Assembly: GCF_002749975.1 (NCBI RefSeq)
Contig: NZ_PEIG01000011.1
Location: 62,001 to 126,000 of the forward strand
Source: Gloeocapsopsis sp. IPPAS B-1203
Lineage (GTDB): Bacteria; Cyanobacteriota; Cyanobacteriia; Cyanobacteriales; Chroococcidiopsidaceae
DNA: 64,000 nt
Direction of reading: 5' to 3'
Within the stretch, counting starts at the first letter, position 1; each line of letters begins with the position of its first letter. Position numbers and translations under genes: made by a program. This document shows positions 1 through 9,273 of this stretch, one piece after another. The notes below the pieces were generated by a model. It was not told the origin of the DNA, did no database searches, and saw only the letters and a program-made list of their open reading frames with translations.

Positions 1-1355
1 ATCCGTGCAGTTGGAGAGTTTTGAGTTTTGAATGTTGAGTTTTGAAGTGAAGATTCAGAACTTAACTCAGAATTCAAAACTGAGAACTCAGAACTCTCAT
101 TTGGTAGCCAGCGTAAGGCTTCTTCTACATACGCAGATGCTGCTAATGTTATTGATGTGTTGTGAGGACTAATGCGATCTTGAGGGAGATGGACGTACCC
201 AGTCGGGATGAACACTGTGAAACAACTACCTTGACCTACTGTGCTGTTGACTGTAACTGTTCCACCGTGTAACTTCACTAATTCTTGCACAAGCGATAGA
301 CCAATGCCAGAGCCTTCGTAACTGCGCCCCTGCGCTTCTTTCACGCGATGAAACCGTTCAAATAGATGTGGAATTTCTGCTGCTGGAATGCCAATACCTG
401 TGTCTTGTACTGCTAGCTCAATATAGTTTTGAGTTGAATTTTTCCTCATTTTTAGGGAAATTTCAATTTTCCCGCTAAAAGTAAATTTGAACGCATTGGA
501 GAGTAAATTTAAAACAATCTTTTCCCACATCTGTTGATCGACATATACAAGTTCAGGAAGTGGGGGACAATCAACCACTAAACGCATTCCGGTGCGTTCT
601 ACCGCAGCACGAAAAGTACTTGCCAATTCGGCAGTAAGTGTAGCAAGATCTGTGGGTTCGTATGTAGCTTGTGTGCGTCCAGCTTCAATGCGAGAAAAAT
701 CAAGCAGGGTATTGACTAGCTTAAGCAAGCGTAGTGCGTTGCGATGCGCCATGTCTGCTTGTTGGTATTTGTCTTGAGATAATCCTGCAGATTCAGCCAG
801 GATTTCTTCCAATGAACCCAACATTAGTGTCAGCGGTGTGCGGAATTCATGGCTAATATTGCTAAAAAACTCTGTACGAGCATGTTCTAGTTCTTGTCGT
901 GCCTTTTCATCTAATTTCTCTTGGGTAATGTCACGCACTTCGACAATTGTTCCCACAATTCCACTACCTTCGCGGATTGGACTTGCAGTGTAAGCAACAG
1001 GATAGAAGCTGCCATCTTTACGAACAAAGACTTCTTCGCCTTGTTCTTGATTGTTTTGCGGAAATGCACGATCTATCGGACATTCTTCGAGTGGATAATG
1101 ACTACCATCAGGACGCGTATGGTGGATAATGTCATGCAAAGCCCGTCCTCTTACTTCATCAAGGCTGAAGCCTGTCAGCTTCTCTGCTGCAGGATTCATA
1201 TAGACACATTGCTGGCAATGATCCATGATGAAGATCGCTAATGTAGCATTATTACAGACAACTTCTAGATAACTTTTGTAGTAATCTGCGTTAAGCATCT
1301 CCATTTGTGACAGAGGGTTAGCTTCGTCAGGGAGGAATTCACTTTCCAATGCCAT
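1..1355 (-). CDS. PAS-domain sensor histidine kinase (3' part outside window)
   Basis: The frame opens at an ATG at 1355 behind a weak GAGAAG ribosome site and runs off the window edge, giving 451 residues. A PAS domain (about residues 25-140) ends in the typical VRDITQEK linker. The HisKA box ISHEFRTPL places the phospho-acceptor at His169. The HATPase domain shows the N box with Asn287, then DTGIGIP (G1) and GSGIGLSLV (G2). No membrane segment or signal peptide is visible, so it is probably cytosolic. After the ATPase domain comes a Ser/Asn/Gln-rich linker encoded by a degenerate heptamer repeat, and the frame stays open, so a receiver or second module probably follows. Input signal and partner are unknown. 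Confidence 0.93.
   Translation of the reverse strand, partial: MALESEFLPDEANPLSQMEMLNADYYKSYLEVVCNNATLAIFIMDHCQQCVYMNPAAEKLTGFSLDEVRGRALHDIIHHTRPDGSHYPLEECPIDRAFPQNNQEQGEEVFVRKDGSFYPVAYTASPIREGSGIVGTIVEVRDITQEKLDEKARQELEHARTEFFSNISHEFRTPLTLMLGSLEEILAESAGLSQDKYQQADMAHRNALRLLKLVNTLLDFSRIEAGRTQATYEPTDLATLTAELASTFRAAVERTGMRLVVDCPPLPELVYVDQQMWEKIVLNLLSNAFKFTFSGKIEISLKMRKNSTQNYIELAVQDTGIGIPAAEIPHLFERFHRVKEAQGRSYEGSGIGLSLVQELVKLHGGTVTVNSTVGQGSCFTVFIPTGYVHLPQDRISPHNTSITLAASAYVEEALRWLPNESSEFSVLNSELSSESSLQNSTFKTQNSPTAR
14..98. repeat. Degenerate heptanucleotide repeat inside the kinase gene
   Basis: Repeated units such as TTTTGAG, TTTTGAA and their inverted relatives (CTCAGAA, AACTGAG) fill this stretch. 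It resembles the short tandemly repeated sequences that usually lie between genes in cyanobacteria. Here it is in frame and encodes roughly residues 420-447 of the kinase as a Ser/Glu/Asn/Gln-rich linker. Confidence 0.7.
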
Positions 1356-1647
1356 ATTTCTTCTCAACCGTTTCTGCTGTTAAAAAGCTCCTGCGAAGCT
1401 GTCAAATTTCAGCTAAAGTCATTCTGAGTCAGAATGGTTAAGCGGTATTCTGCTCAAGCGTTGAACGTTAGCATCCTTTCCCACCACTGCCCAATGTTCT
1501 TAAGTTAGCGTTGTTGATTTGGCGTGTCTTAAGTACAGTGTGACAAACGGCATATCTCATTATCTGTCAGTAGATAGAAGTATTTTTCTGCCCTAAGACA
1601 GACTTTAAACGTAGTAATCGGCGAGTAACAATTACCTATTACATCAT

Positions 1648-3267
1648 TCAAACCTTTGACTTTAAAATTTGTTGTCGCAAAGTCAACCATGCTGCGATTG
1701 CTTGTGGTTGCGATGCCACACCACGTTGCATCAGAATGATACCATCTCGAAAATCAATAATTCCATATTGTTGGCTATTGGTAAGTTGATCGATTGTCGT
1801 GATGCTAGTTTGTAATAGTTGTCGTTCTTCGTTAAATGCGGCTTGATATTGCTGTAATTGCCATAAATCTGCGATCGCATACTCTACTTCAATAACTTCT
1901 CGTGCATCGTTACGCAACTGCAACATAGGCCAACGTAAAATTTCACGACGACTCGAAAGATGCGGTACTATATAAGTCGTTGCAGACACGCCAGCATCTG
2001 CAGGAATTTGATTAAGTAGCGATCGCACTTGTCTGACGTGACGCCACTGCTGGGGTAGTGAAATGTAAACCCAAGGGTTAAACGAATCAGGTAGTAAAAA
2101 GTAAAAACTGCGATTGAGGCTTGAAGCGCTGGAAGTAAATGAGAAAAACAGCGATAAACAAATACAAATTACCCAAAAGCGACGAAATGCAGGTTTAAAT
2201 TTTCTGGGATGCTGCGCCCACCAAAGAATTGCCCCATAAAATAAACCTGGTACGACAGTCATTGCATAGCGAATGTTGATCGCTAACACTGATTGTCCCT
2301 GACCTAAAAATAATTTTAGCAACGGAAAACCCGCGATCGCCCACGATGCTGGTGCAACAGCAGGTACAAATGCTAACGGCAACCATTGACCAATTAAGTA
2401 TTTAATTGTGCCAAAAAAGGGCGTAAATAATTCAACAATCAACCGCCACGGGTTACTCACCATTCCCCAAATAATATCTAATGTTGAAGCTTCTGGACCA
2501 TCGGCATACTGTCCAAACCTTTCTAACATGAAGCGACGGGAAATATCTTGCGAAAACAGCGGCATAATCGCATTTGTGAGTAACAGCATATACCCAAAGC
2601 TGAGCGTACATACTACAAGCCCAATACGCGGATAGCGCCTACTGGCAATTAAATAAAAGCCAACTCCAAACAACACAATCCCGCTATCTTCCCGCACTGC
2701 TAAAGTTAAGACTGCAAGTAGCCAAAATAGCCACCACCAGCGTTTTTCCATCGCTAATAGTAGCCCAAAAACAAACAGAGGAATTTGACTGATATCATGA
2801 AAGTTGGATTGTGTTGGACCTAAAACCGCATTCGCAGCGTAGAAGCTAGCAGTAATCATGGCGGCGATCGCGGGTGTGAGATACTGTCGTGCTAAGGCAT
2901 ACAACACTAAACCCGCCGCAGTCACGAATGTAACTTGTAAAACAGTTAAAGTTGCTGGCGAAGGAAACAGCGCATAGATTGGTAGCCACAGTAGTAATGC
3001 TGGCGTGAAGTGTTGTCCTAAACGGTGATAGTAAACTTCAGGAATTTCGCCACTATGAACGACGTTTGTAGATAGACTCGAAGACAGCGAACTTTGAAAA
3101 AATCTACCGTGGAGGTTGTTCCAGAATACTTGGTTAAAAATGCCTTGGTCAAACGTTGCATAAAAGCTATAGTAGCGGTGCAAGCCCAAGATTAAGTTCA
3201 GCACAAAAAATGCGATCGCTGCCCCAATCAATAACCTGGTTCCTGACTTCTGCCGTTTAAATAACAT
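1648..3267 (-). CDS. DUF2079 family polytopic membrane protein
   Basis: This is a 539-residue protein with about ten hydrophobic segments. The early motif FDQGIFNQVFWNNLHG followed by a long non-membrane stretch is typical of DUF2079 proteins. Members are distantly related to GT-C type glycosyltransferases, but no substrate is known. The last 150 residues look soluble and probably face the periplasm. It starts at an ATG at 3267. It sits alone between a sensor kinase and a secreted SH3 protein on the same strand, with gaps of about 290 and 115 bases, so it is probably a single-gene unit. Family assignment is firm; function is unknown. Confidence 0.85.
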   Translation of the reverse strand: MLFKRQKSGTRLLIGAAIAFFVLNLILGLHRYYSFYATFDQGIFNQVFWNNLHGRFFQSSLSSSLSTNVVHSGEIPEVYYHRLGQHFTPALLLWLPIYALFPSPATLTVLQVTFVTAAGLVLYALARQYLTPAIAAMITASFYAANAVLGPTQSNFHDISQIPLFVFGLLLAMEKRWWWLFWLLAVLTLAVREDSGIVLFGVGFYLIASRRYPRIGLVVCTLSFGYMLLLTNAIMPLFSQDISRRFMLERFGQYADGPEASTLDIIWGMVSNPWRLIVELFTPFFGTIKYLIGQWLPLAFVPAVAPASWAIAGFPLLKLFLGQGQSVLAINIRYAMTVVPGLFYGAILWWAQHPRKFKPAFRRFWVICICLSLFFSFTSSASSLNRSFYFLLPDSFNPWVYISLPQQWRHVRQVRSLLNQIPADAGVSATTYIVPHLSSRREILRWPMLQLRNDAREVIEVEYAIADLWQLQQYQAAFNEERQLLQTSITTIDQLTNSQQYGIIDFRDGIILMQRGVASQPQAIAAWLTLRQQILKSKV

Positions 3268-3383
3268 GACTCACTCACGCTCACACTCAATACATATAAG
3301 AGTGTCAGCGAGTATTGTAAAGCCTAATATAGTCAATAGCAGCAATGTAGTTATCTAGAAGAATATATATGCGATCGCTGAAA

Positions 3384-3917
3384 TTATTCTTTTGTAAAAC
3401 AACGTCCTCTACAACGAGAACTATATTGCGCAATATGATATCCGCGAGAAGTATAGAAATCTACTGTCAATGGTCCAGAACCATACTCACCAAGATAGTC
3501 CCACCACATATTTTCTCTAGCACTTTTACGTTCTTGCTTGGTTAACTCAGCCCAAGTAGGTGTTTGTCTAATAGTAATTAAAATCTCCCCATTATTCATA
3601 CTTAATTTTTCTGTGTATGGATAACGACCTCCAGAATTAGTAGCAGGTAATCGACGACAATCTGTGCCAATCATATTTCCACTTACCCAGCCATTGTGGG
3701 GGTAAGTAATTCTCAGCCAACCTCCTGATTTACCTACAACATTGACATCGCTACCTTCATAAGCACGTCCCACAATAGAATGTTGTGTACTAGGACCTGT
3801 GCGGACATTTACATAACCATCTTCAATAACATAGTTACGGCAAGCTTCAGCTTTTGATGGAATCGTAATACTTAACGAAATGGCTCCTAATCCTAGTAAA
3901 ATCAAATATTTTTTCAT
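3384..3917 (-). CDS. Secreted bacterial SH3 domain protein
   Basis: The N-terminus is a clear signal peptide (MKKYLILLGLGAISLSITIP, cleavage near the SKAEA segment). Residues 26-85 form an SH3b domain with the family hallmark VNVRTGPSTQHSIVG and the closing tryptophan stretch GWVSGNMIG. SH3b domains generally bind cell-wall or other extracellular ligands. The C-terminal 90 residues are not recognised and include four cysteines or near-cysteine positions that could form disulfides (CRNY, TDCRR, SRCRGRC). The product should be periplasmic. It is a single gene with an AT-rich upstream region. Confidence 0.8.
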   Translation of the reverse strand: MKKYLILLGLGAISLSITIPSKAEACRNYVIEDGYVNVRTGPSTQHSIVGRAYEGSDVNVVGKSGGWLRITYPHNGWVSGNMIGTDCRRLPATNSGGRYPYTEKLSMNNGEILITIRQTPTWAELTKQERKSARENMWWDYLGEYGSGPLTVDFYTSRGYHIAQYSSRCRGRCFTKE

Positions 3918-4361
3918 TTTTAAATATTTTTTTACTAGACTGTAACTGTTTAAAGCTTAAATAATCTTCAGTGATTTTACTAAAAGATCTTGTTTAATTC
4001 CTTTACGAAATTAGTACTTTTAAATCAAGTAGATTTTTTTTATTTAATAAATTCTAGAAATCATCATTTTAAAATATACTAAACCCCTAATTATAAACAC
4101 ACAGATGTTCTAACAGGTAGTAGTCAATAGCTGGTTAAAAAAGAGAAAAAACAGCTCACTAGCCAATTGTAATAATAACGCAAGGAAAGAAATGAGTAGT
4201 TTCACATTGTTCGTAAAAAGCACTTTTCATGTCTTTTCTTTGTGTGTTTTGTGTTTCATTCTCTAAAAAAAATACAACTTAAATAAAATTGCTATATACA
4301 AATAGCTCCAACTGCCTAAATTAATTGCACAATAGAAGCAGTTCGTCAAAATCTGCATAGT
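3918..4361. other. Divergent AT-rich intergenic region
   Basis: This spacer separates the minus-strand SH3b gene from the plus-strand tldD gene and must hold both promoters. It is strongly AT-rich with poly-T and poly-A runs. I see no conserved RNA, no convincing hairpin and no open frame worth calling. Confidence 0.5.
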
Positions 4362-5759
4362 ATGTCCTCACCACTAGCTGATGCTCAAAATTTATTAACC
4401 GATTTGATTGCGCGGTATGCGCCCCGTGTTGATTATCTAATGATTCGCCTTGAGGAATCAGAAGGAACAGATATTTTACTGCGTGGCGACAAGGTAGAAA
4501 CACTCAGTGAAGGAATTTCGATTGGCGGACAAGTACGGGCTTGCTACAAAGGTGGTTGGGGTTTAAGTAGCTTTAACCAGTTAGAAACGATTAGCGAAAG
4601 AATCGAGGAAGCCGTTTTAGCAGCGCGGATCGTTGGAGATGAAGAAACGCAACTAGCTGAAGTTAAACCTGTGCAAGATAACTGTTTTGTGCCATTGAGT
4701 GGTACTGATCCCCGCTTGATTTCTTTAGCAACAAAAAAAGCATTGTGCGATCGCTACAGCAATATCCTTAAAAGTGTAGACTCGCGCATCACAACAACTT
4801 CAGTACGTTACAGCGATAGCGCCCAGCGAATCATCCTTGCAAGTTCCGAAGGGACTTTGATCGAACAAGCTTGGGTAGATATGGAAATGCGTTTTGCTGC
4901 TACTGCAAGAAACGGCGATACAGTACAAACCGGAAGAGAAACGACAGGTTCGCGCAAAGCTTATGAAGATCTTACAAGTTTAGACGAACAAGTTACTGGG
5001 GCAGCGCAACGGGCGATCGCAGCTTTATCCTTACCACCAGTTAAAGGTAACATTTATACCGTCGTTATCGACCCTATTTTAAGTGGTTTATTTGTCCACG
5101 AAGCCTTTGGTCATCTTTCAGAAGCAGACATGGCTTACGAAAATCCTGATTTGCTAGAAGCGATGAGTCTTGGACGCAGATTTGGACCTGAAGAGTTGCA
5201 AATTTTTGATGGTGCTGCACCTGCGGGACATCGTGGTAGTTACTTTTATGATGATGAGGGTACGCCGGCAACAACGACGCAACTAATTGAAGACGGTGTG
5301 TTAGTCGGGCGCTTGCACTCTCGCGAAACCGCTGGCAAATTGGATGAAACAGCAACAGGTAATGCGCGGTGTCTCAATTACCACTATGCACCGATTGTCC
5401 GCATGACAAATACCTGGATTGAACCAGGAAAAACCCCTGTGGCAGATTTGTTTACTGGGATTAAAGAAGGAGTCTATGCGCGTAACTGGTTAGGGGGAAT
5501 GACAAACGGTGAAATGTTTACATTTAGTGCGGGTGAAGCATGGATGATTCGCAACGGACAAATTGCCGAACCTGTGCGCGATGTGACGTTATCAGGTAAT
5601 GTGTTTCAAACTTTGGCAGATATTGAAGCGATCGGCGATGATTTCTATTGGGATGAATCTGGCGGTTGTGGTAAAGGCGGACAAAATGGTTTACCTGTAG
5701 GTTGTGGTGGTCCTAGTCTGCGAATTCGCGATGTCGTTGTTGGTGGTGAAGCAGTGTAG
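4362..5759 (+). CDS. tldD: TldD/PmbA family metalloprotease, TldD type
   Basis: The 465-residue protein carries HEAFGH (His246 region), the zinc motif that marks TldD as opposed to its PmbA/TldE partner, which lacks it. Downstream blocks GSYFYDDEGTPA and NARCLNYHYAPIVRM and the glycine-rich C-terminus (GGCGKGGQNGLPVGCGGPS) are typical. TldD works with TldE as a cytosolic heterodimer that degrades peptides and trims modified peptides. No tldE is present in the window. The start at 4362 lacks a strong ribosome site, but the sequence from there is homologous-looking throughout. Confidence 0.9.
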   Translation: MSSPLADAQNLLTDLIARYAPRVDYLMIRLEESEGTDILLRGDKVETLSEGISIGGQVRACYKGGWGLSSFNQLETISERIEEAVLAARIVGDEETQLAEVKPVQDNCFVPLSGTDPRLISLATKKALCDRYSNILKSVDSRITTTSVRYSDSAQRIILASSEGTLIEQAWVDMEMRFAATARNGDTVQTGRETTGSRKAYEDLTSLDEQVTGAAQRAIAALSLPPVKGNIYTVVIDPILSGLFVHEAFGHLSEADMAYENPDLLEAMSLGRRFGPEELQIFDGAAPAGHRGSYFYDDEGTPATTTQLIEDGVLVGRLHSRETAGKLDETATGNARCLNYHYAPIVRMTNTWIEPGKTPVADLFTGIKEGVYARNWLGGMTNGEMFTFSAGEAWMIRNGQIAEPVRDVTLSGNVFQTLADIEAIGDDFYWDESGGCGKGGQNGLPVGCGGPSLRIRDVVVGGEAV

Positions 5760-5833
5760 AGAATTCTTCAATCAACACTGTTACTACAATAGCAAAAACT
5801 TATCAACTGACTTGTAACGAGAGGCAAATTCAA

Positions 5834-6586
5834 ATGTCAATCGAGACAACTGAACAAACCCAAACTTGGGATAATGTAGATTGGCAGCCTCCTATGCCAC
5901 CTACAGACTTAATTTTCGACGATGGAGAACCCTTGGAAACGAATCGCCATCGAATTGCTATGAATGTGTTGATCCGTTCGTTAAAACATCACTGGGCTGA
6001 ACGTACGGATTTTTTTACAGGTGGCAATATGTTTATCTATTACAGCAGCCGCCAAGCTAAAAATCGCGATTTTCGCGGACCTGATTTTTTTGTTGTGTTA
6101 GGAGTCGATAGCAATCCTTCTCGTCTTGGCTGGGTTGTCTGGGAAGAAGGCGGACGTTACCCTGATGTCATTATCGAATTACTTTCTGCAAGTACCAAGG
6201 AAGTTGACTTAGGAGCAAAGAAAACTTTATATGAACAGGTATTTAGAACACGCGACTATTTTGTGTTCGATCCTTTTGACGCTAACTCACTACAAGGATG
6301 GCATTTAGATCTTGATCAAGGCTATCAACCTATTGCAGCTAATGAGCAAAACTTACTGTGGAGTCACACTTTAGGTTTATGGTTAGGTACGTGGACTGGA
6401 ATAGTTGAAGATGATAACACTACATGGCTGCGGTTTTATGACTCATCTGGACTTGTGTTGTTACCTGAAGAAGCTGAACGTCAACGCGCTGAAACTGAAC
6501 GTCAACGCGCTGAAACTGAACGCCAAAAATCTGAAAGACTTGCAGCAAAATTACGTGAGTTGGGTGAAGATCCAGATCTTTTGTAA
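5834..6586 (+). CDS. Uma2 family (DUF820) putative endonuclease with C-terminal coiled coil
   Basis: The core, about residues 40-200, has the Uma2 pattern of the PD-(D/E)XK fold: FRGPDFFVV, a following VIIELLS strand, the AKKTLYEQ helix and YFVFDP. The C-terminal tail is a charged coiled coil (repeats of ETERQRA) ending in LRELGEDPDLL, an ending seen in many cyanobacterial members. A ribosome site (ACGAGAGGC) lies before the ATG at 5834. These genes are highly multiplied in cyanobacteria and their biological role is unproven. A second, unrelated-looking copy lies at 21.2 kb. Confidence 0.88.
   Translation: MSIETTEQTQTWDNVDWQPPMPPTDLIFDDGEPLETNRHRIAMNVLIRSLKHHWAERTDFFTGGNMFIYYSSRQAKNRDFRGPDFFVVLGVDSNPSRLGWVVWEEGGRYPDVIIELLSASTKEVDLGAKKTLYEQVFRTRDYFVFDPFDANSLQGWHLDLDQGYQPIAANEQNLLWSHTLGLWLGTWTGIVEDDNTTWLRFYDSSGLVLLPEEAERQRAETERQRAETERQKSERLAAKLRELGEDPDLL
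6479..6520 (+). repeat. Two perfect 21-base tandem repeats in the Uma2 gene
   Basis: Two identical 21-base units beginning CGTCAACGCGCTG lie in tandem, followed by a partial third. They encode the seven-residue repeat RQRAETE, one coiled-coil heptad per unit. The exact identity suggests recent slippage that lengthens the coil by whole heptads. Confidence 0.85.
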
Positions 6587-6651
6587 ACCATCAAGCTTGG
6601 TGAATGAATTAGTTACTAGTTCATGTAGCCCTGACTTCAGTTAGAGGGCGT

Positions 6652-7257
6652 CTATAATGGGAGATCTATTTTTGATGACAAAGCTGTATCGACTTGTTGC
6701 AGTAATGCCTCTAATGTAGAAGAGTTATCTAAAACAATATCTGCGCGGGATGCTTTTTCTGCTAGCGACATTTGACTGTTGATACGGGCTAGGGCTTGTT
6801 CGCGTGTTAGTTGATTGCGTTGCATCAATCTTGCAAGTTGTTGTTGTGGGGAACAAATCACAACCCAAATTTCTGTGACTAAATTGGTTATGCCTGCTTC
6901 AAATAATAACGGAATAACGCAGACGATTGTTGGATACGGTTTTTGAATTGCCTCAACGAAGCGATCGCGCACATAAGGATGAATTTGTTGTTCTAACCAA
7001 GTTCGTTCCTCTACATTGTTAAAAATAATTTCTCCTAGCTTTTTTCTGTTCAGCGTACCATCTTCTCGGAAAAGATCTGCGCCATAACGCTGTGCGATCG
7101 CTTGATATACTGGAGAACCCGTTTCAACAGCGTCTCTAGCATAAACATCTGCATCGAAGATTGGGAGGTGATGGTGAGTTGCTAGATAATGTGCAACGGT
7201 CGATTTTCCTGTGGCAATTCCACCTGTTAAACCAATAATGCGTCTTTGACTTATCAT
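6652..7257 (-). CDS. coaE: Dephospho-CoA kinase
   Basis: It catalyses the last step of coenzyme A synthesis, phosphorylating the ribose 3'-OH of dephospho-CoA. The P-loop GLTGGIATGKST is near the N-terminus, followed by FDADVYARDAV and the LID-type region around VVICSPQQQLARLMQRN. I place the start at the ATG at 7257, giving 201 residues, the usual length. That ATG overlaps the upstream cobA-hemD stop as ATGA, which indicates translational coupling. An upstream in-frame start at 7272 would add five residues and overlap further. Confidence 0.95.
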   Translation of the reverse strand: MISQRRIIGLTGGIATGKSTVAHYLATHHHLPIFDADVYARDAVETGSPVYQAIAQRYGADLFREDGTLNRKKLGEIIFNNVEERTWLEQQIHPYVRDRFVEAIQKPYPTIVCVIPLLFEAGITNLVTEIWVVICSPQQQLARLMQRNQLTREQALARINSQMSLAEKASRADIVLDNSSTLEALLQQVDTALSSKIDLPL

Positions 7258-8789
7258 TTGTGCTGTGCCCACTGCACAATTGCTTGTGTAAGTCCCTCTA
7301 AAGTATATTCTTCAGCTTCAATATCGACTCGTCCAAATTGTTGTTGACAGGCTTTAGAAGTAAGAGGACCAATTGATGCAATACGAACAGAGTCTAAATT
7401 AGCGCCACCATGACTTGCTAAAAGTTGACAAAAATTTTTGACAGTTTTGGAACTCGCAAATGTAATGACATCGACTACTTGCTGTTGTAAAGCTGTTAAA
7501 GCATCTGGAGAAATGGTTTGCGGACAACGCGACTCATACGCAGCAACTTCAACAACTTCTGCACCTTTAGCCGTAAACTCTTTGACTAAGACTTCTCTTC
7601 CTCCCGTTTCTACTCTGGGAAACAGCACTTTTTTTGCTAGTAAAGCTTCGGGAAAGTGTTCTATTAAAGCATCGGCAATAAAGTTAGGTGGAATAAAATC
7701 TGGCTGTAAACCGTGTTCTTCAAGGCTATGGGCAGTTTTTTCACCTACTACAGCAATTTTGACTCCAGCTAAAGCCCGCGCATCTTTACCTTGTGTTGCC
7801 AATCTTGTAAAAAAGTAATCTACACCGTTGGTGGAAGTGAGAATTAACCAATCGAAATCACCCAGATGTGCGATCGCCCGATCTAAGTCTTCCCAACTTG
7901 TAGGTGGACCAATTTCTAATGCAGGCATTTCAAGAACATTAGCACCTGCTGTCACGAGGCGATCGCCAAATTCACTCAGTTGCCCAGCCGATCGCGTGAT
8001 CAGAATTGTTTTACCGTGCAGAGGTTGGTTAGGTAGCATATCAAGAGGAGAAAATTCAATCTCTATCTTTGCATTTAACCGTTCTGTCAGCGTGACAACT
8101 TTACCAATAATGATAACGACTGGTGAAAGCGAAACACCTGCTGTTACTGTTTGAATGTTTGCTAAATCACTCACCCAGATTTGTTGTTTCTGAGTTCCAG
8201 CCCACTTAATGACTGCTACTGGAGTGTGTGGCGATCGCCCGTAGTGTAACAACTGCTGTACAATTGCTGATAAGTGTTTTCCTCCCATTAAAATCACGAG
8301 TGTTTCTAACCGTGCTAGCGCTTCCCAATCAAGTTTTTTTGGTTCGTGGGCGGTAAAAACTGCAAAACAGCGACTTAATACGGGATCTGTTAAAGGTATT
8401 CCTGCGAGTAAGGGTGCGGCTAAAGCTGAGGAAATTCCTGGCACAACTTCAAACGGACAATTAATAGCAAGTAAAGCATCAATTTCTGCCGCAGAACGCC
8501 CAAAAATGAATGGATCGCCAGATTTTAAGCGAACTACTTGTTTTCCTAATTGGTAATATGCTACTAGTAGCTTGTTAATTTCTGCTTGCGGTGTACTGGG
8601 TTTTCCTCCGCGCTTTCCGACATCAAGTTTCAAACAGCTTTGCGGTACTAACTGTAATAGTTGCTCATCAACGAGTGCATCATAAATCAAAACTTCAGCT
8701 TGCCCTAGTATTTGTAGCGCTCTCACCGTAAGATAGGCTAAATTGCCTAACCCTGCGCCTACAAGATAAACTTTGCCGTTAATAGTCAT
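7254..8789 (-). CDS. cobA-hemD: Fused uroporphyrinogen-III C-methyltransferase and uroporphyrinogen-III synthase
   Basis: Residues 1-245 are a CobA/SUMT domain (start VYLVGAGLGN, then KSGDPFIFGR, PGISSALAAP and GIPLTDP), which methylates uroporphyrinogen III to precorrin-2 for sirohaem and cobalamin. Residues 258-511 are a HemD domain (KTILITRSAG, LTSTNGVDYF, FASSKTVKNF), which cyclises hydroxymethylbilane to uroporphyrinogen III. The fusion couples making the ring with diverting it from haem and chlorophyll. The glycine motif is GLGN rather than the classical GPGD, a variant I believe is common in cyanobacterial CobA. It is the second gene of a TPR/cobA-hemD/coaE minus-strand unit. Confidence 0.93.
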   Translation of the reverse strand: MTINGKVYLVGAGLGNLAYLTVRALQILGQAEVLIYDALVDEQLLQLVPQSCLKLDVGKRGGKPSTPQAEINKLLVAYYQLGKQVVRLKSGDPFIFGRSAAEIDALLAINCPFEVVPGISSALAAPLLAGIPLTDPVLSRCFAVFTAHEPKKLDWEALARLETLVILMGGKHLSAIVQQLLHYGRSPHTPVAVIKWAGTQKQQIWVSDLANIQTVTAGVSLSPVVIIIGKVVTLTERLNAKIEIEFSPLDMLPNQPLHGKTILITRSAGQLSEFGDRLVTAGANVLEMPALEIGPPTSWEDLDRAIAHLGDFDWLILTSTNGVDYFFTRLATQGKDARALAGVKIAVVGEKTAHSLEEHGLQPDFIPPNFIADALIEHFPEALLAKKVLFPRVETGGREVLVKEFTAKGAEVVEVAAYESRCPQTISPDALTALQQQVVDVITFASSKTVKNFCQLLASHGGANLDSVRIASIGPLTSKACQQQFGRVDIEAEEYTLEGLTQAIVQWAQHK

Positions 8790-8805
8790 GATTTATTATT
8801 AACGA

Positions 8806-9273
8806 TTAGGTTAAACTTTGCTGCTGATTAATTTCTCGGAGAAGTTGGGCAACAATTTCAGCTTTTTGTGGATTGCGTTGAGATTGAAATAAGTTCTTGG
8901 CAGTTTCGAGAGGGGCGATCGCTTCTAACTGATTGTGTTTGAGCAATGCCATTCCTAAGCGTAAATGAGCGTCAACATTTTTCGGTGCGCGGATTGTTAA
9001 TTCTTGCCAAGTTGCGATCGCCTCTTCTACTCGCTCTTGTTGTAGTAAAGTATCTCCTAGTAATAACCGTGCCAAGTCATTACTGGGGTGACGCGCAATG
9101 ACTTGGCGAAAAGCAACTTCCGCTTCGCTATAACTTTTGTTTTGATAGAGTTCGACTCCTTTTTTATAAATACTAGAGGTGATGACTCCCTCACGGATGA
9201 AAAAAGCCAATATTGTTAAACCAATACCGACGACGGTAATTGCAAATACAGTCAGTTGGGGCGTATCAGTCAT
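8806..9273 (-). CDS. Membrane-anchored TPR protein
   Basis: The 155-residue product has one N-terminal transmembrane helix (residues 7-27, VFAITVVGIGLTILAFFI) and then two to three tetratricopeptide repeats (KKGVELYQNKSYSEAEVAFR, LARLLLGDTLLQQ, NVDAHLRLGMALL). It is likely a scaffold for protein contacts at the membrane. It lies 16 bases upstream of cobA-hemD on the same strand, so the two are probably cotranscribed. A functional link to tetrapyrrole synthesis is only an inference from position. Confidence 0.82.
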   Translation of the reverse strand: MTDTPQLTVFAITVVGIGLTILAFFIREGVITSSIYKKGVELYQNKSYSEAEVAFRQVIARHPSNDLARLLLGDTLLQQERVEEAIATWQELTIRAPKNVDAHLRLGMALLKHNQLEAIAPLETAKNLFQSQRNPQKAEIVAQLLREINQQQSLT

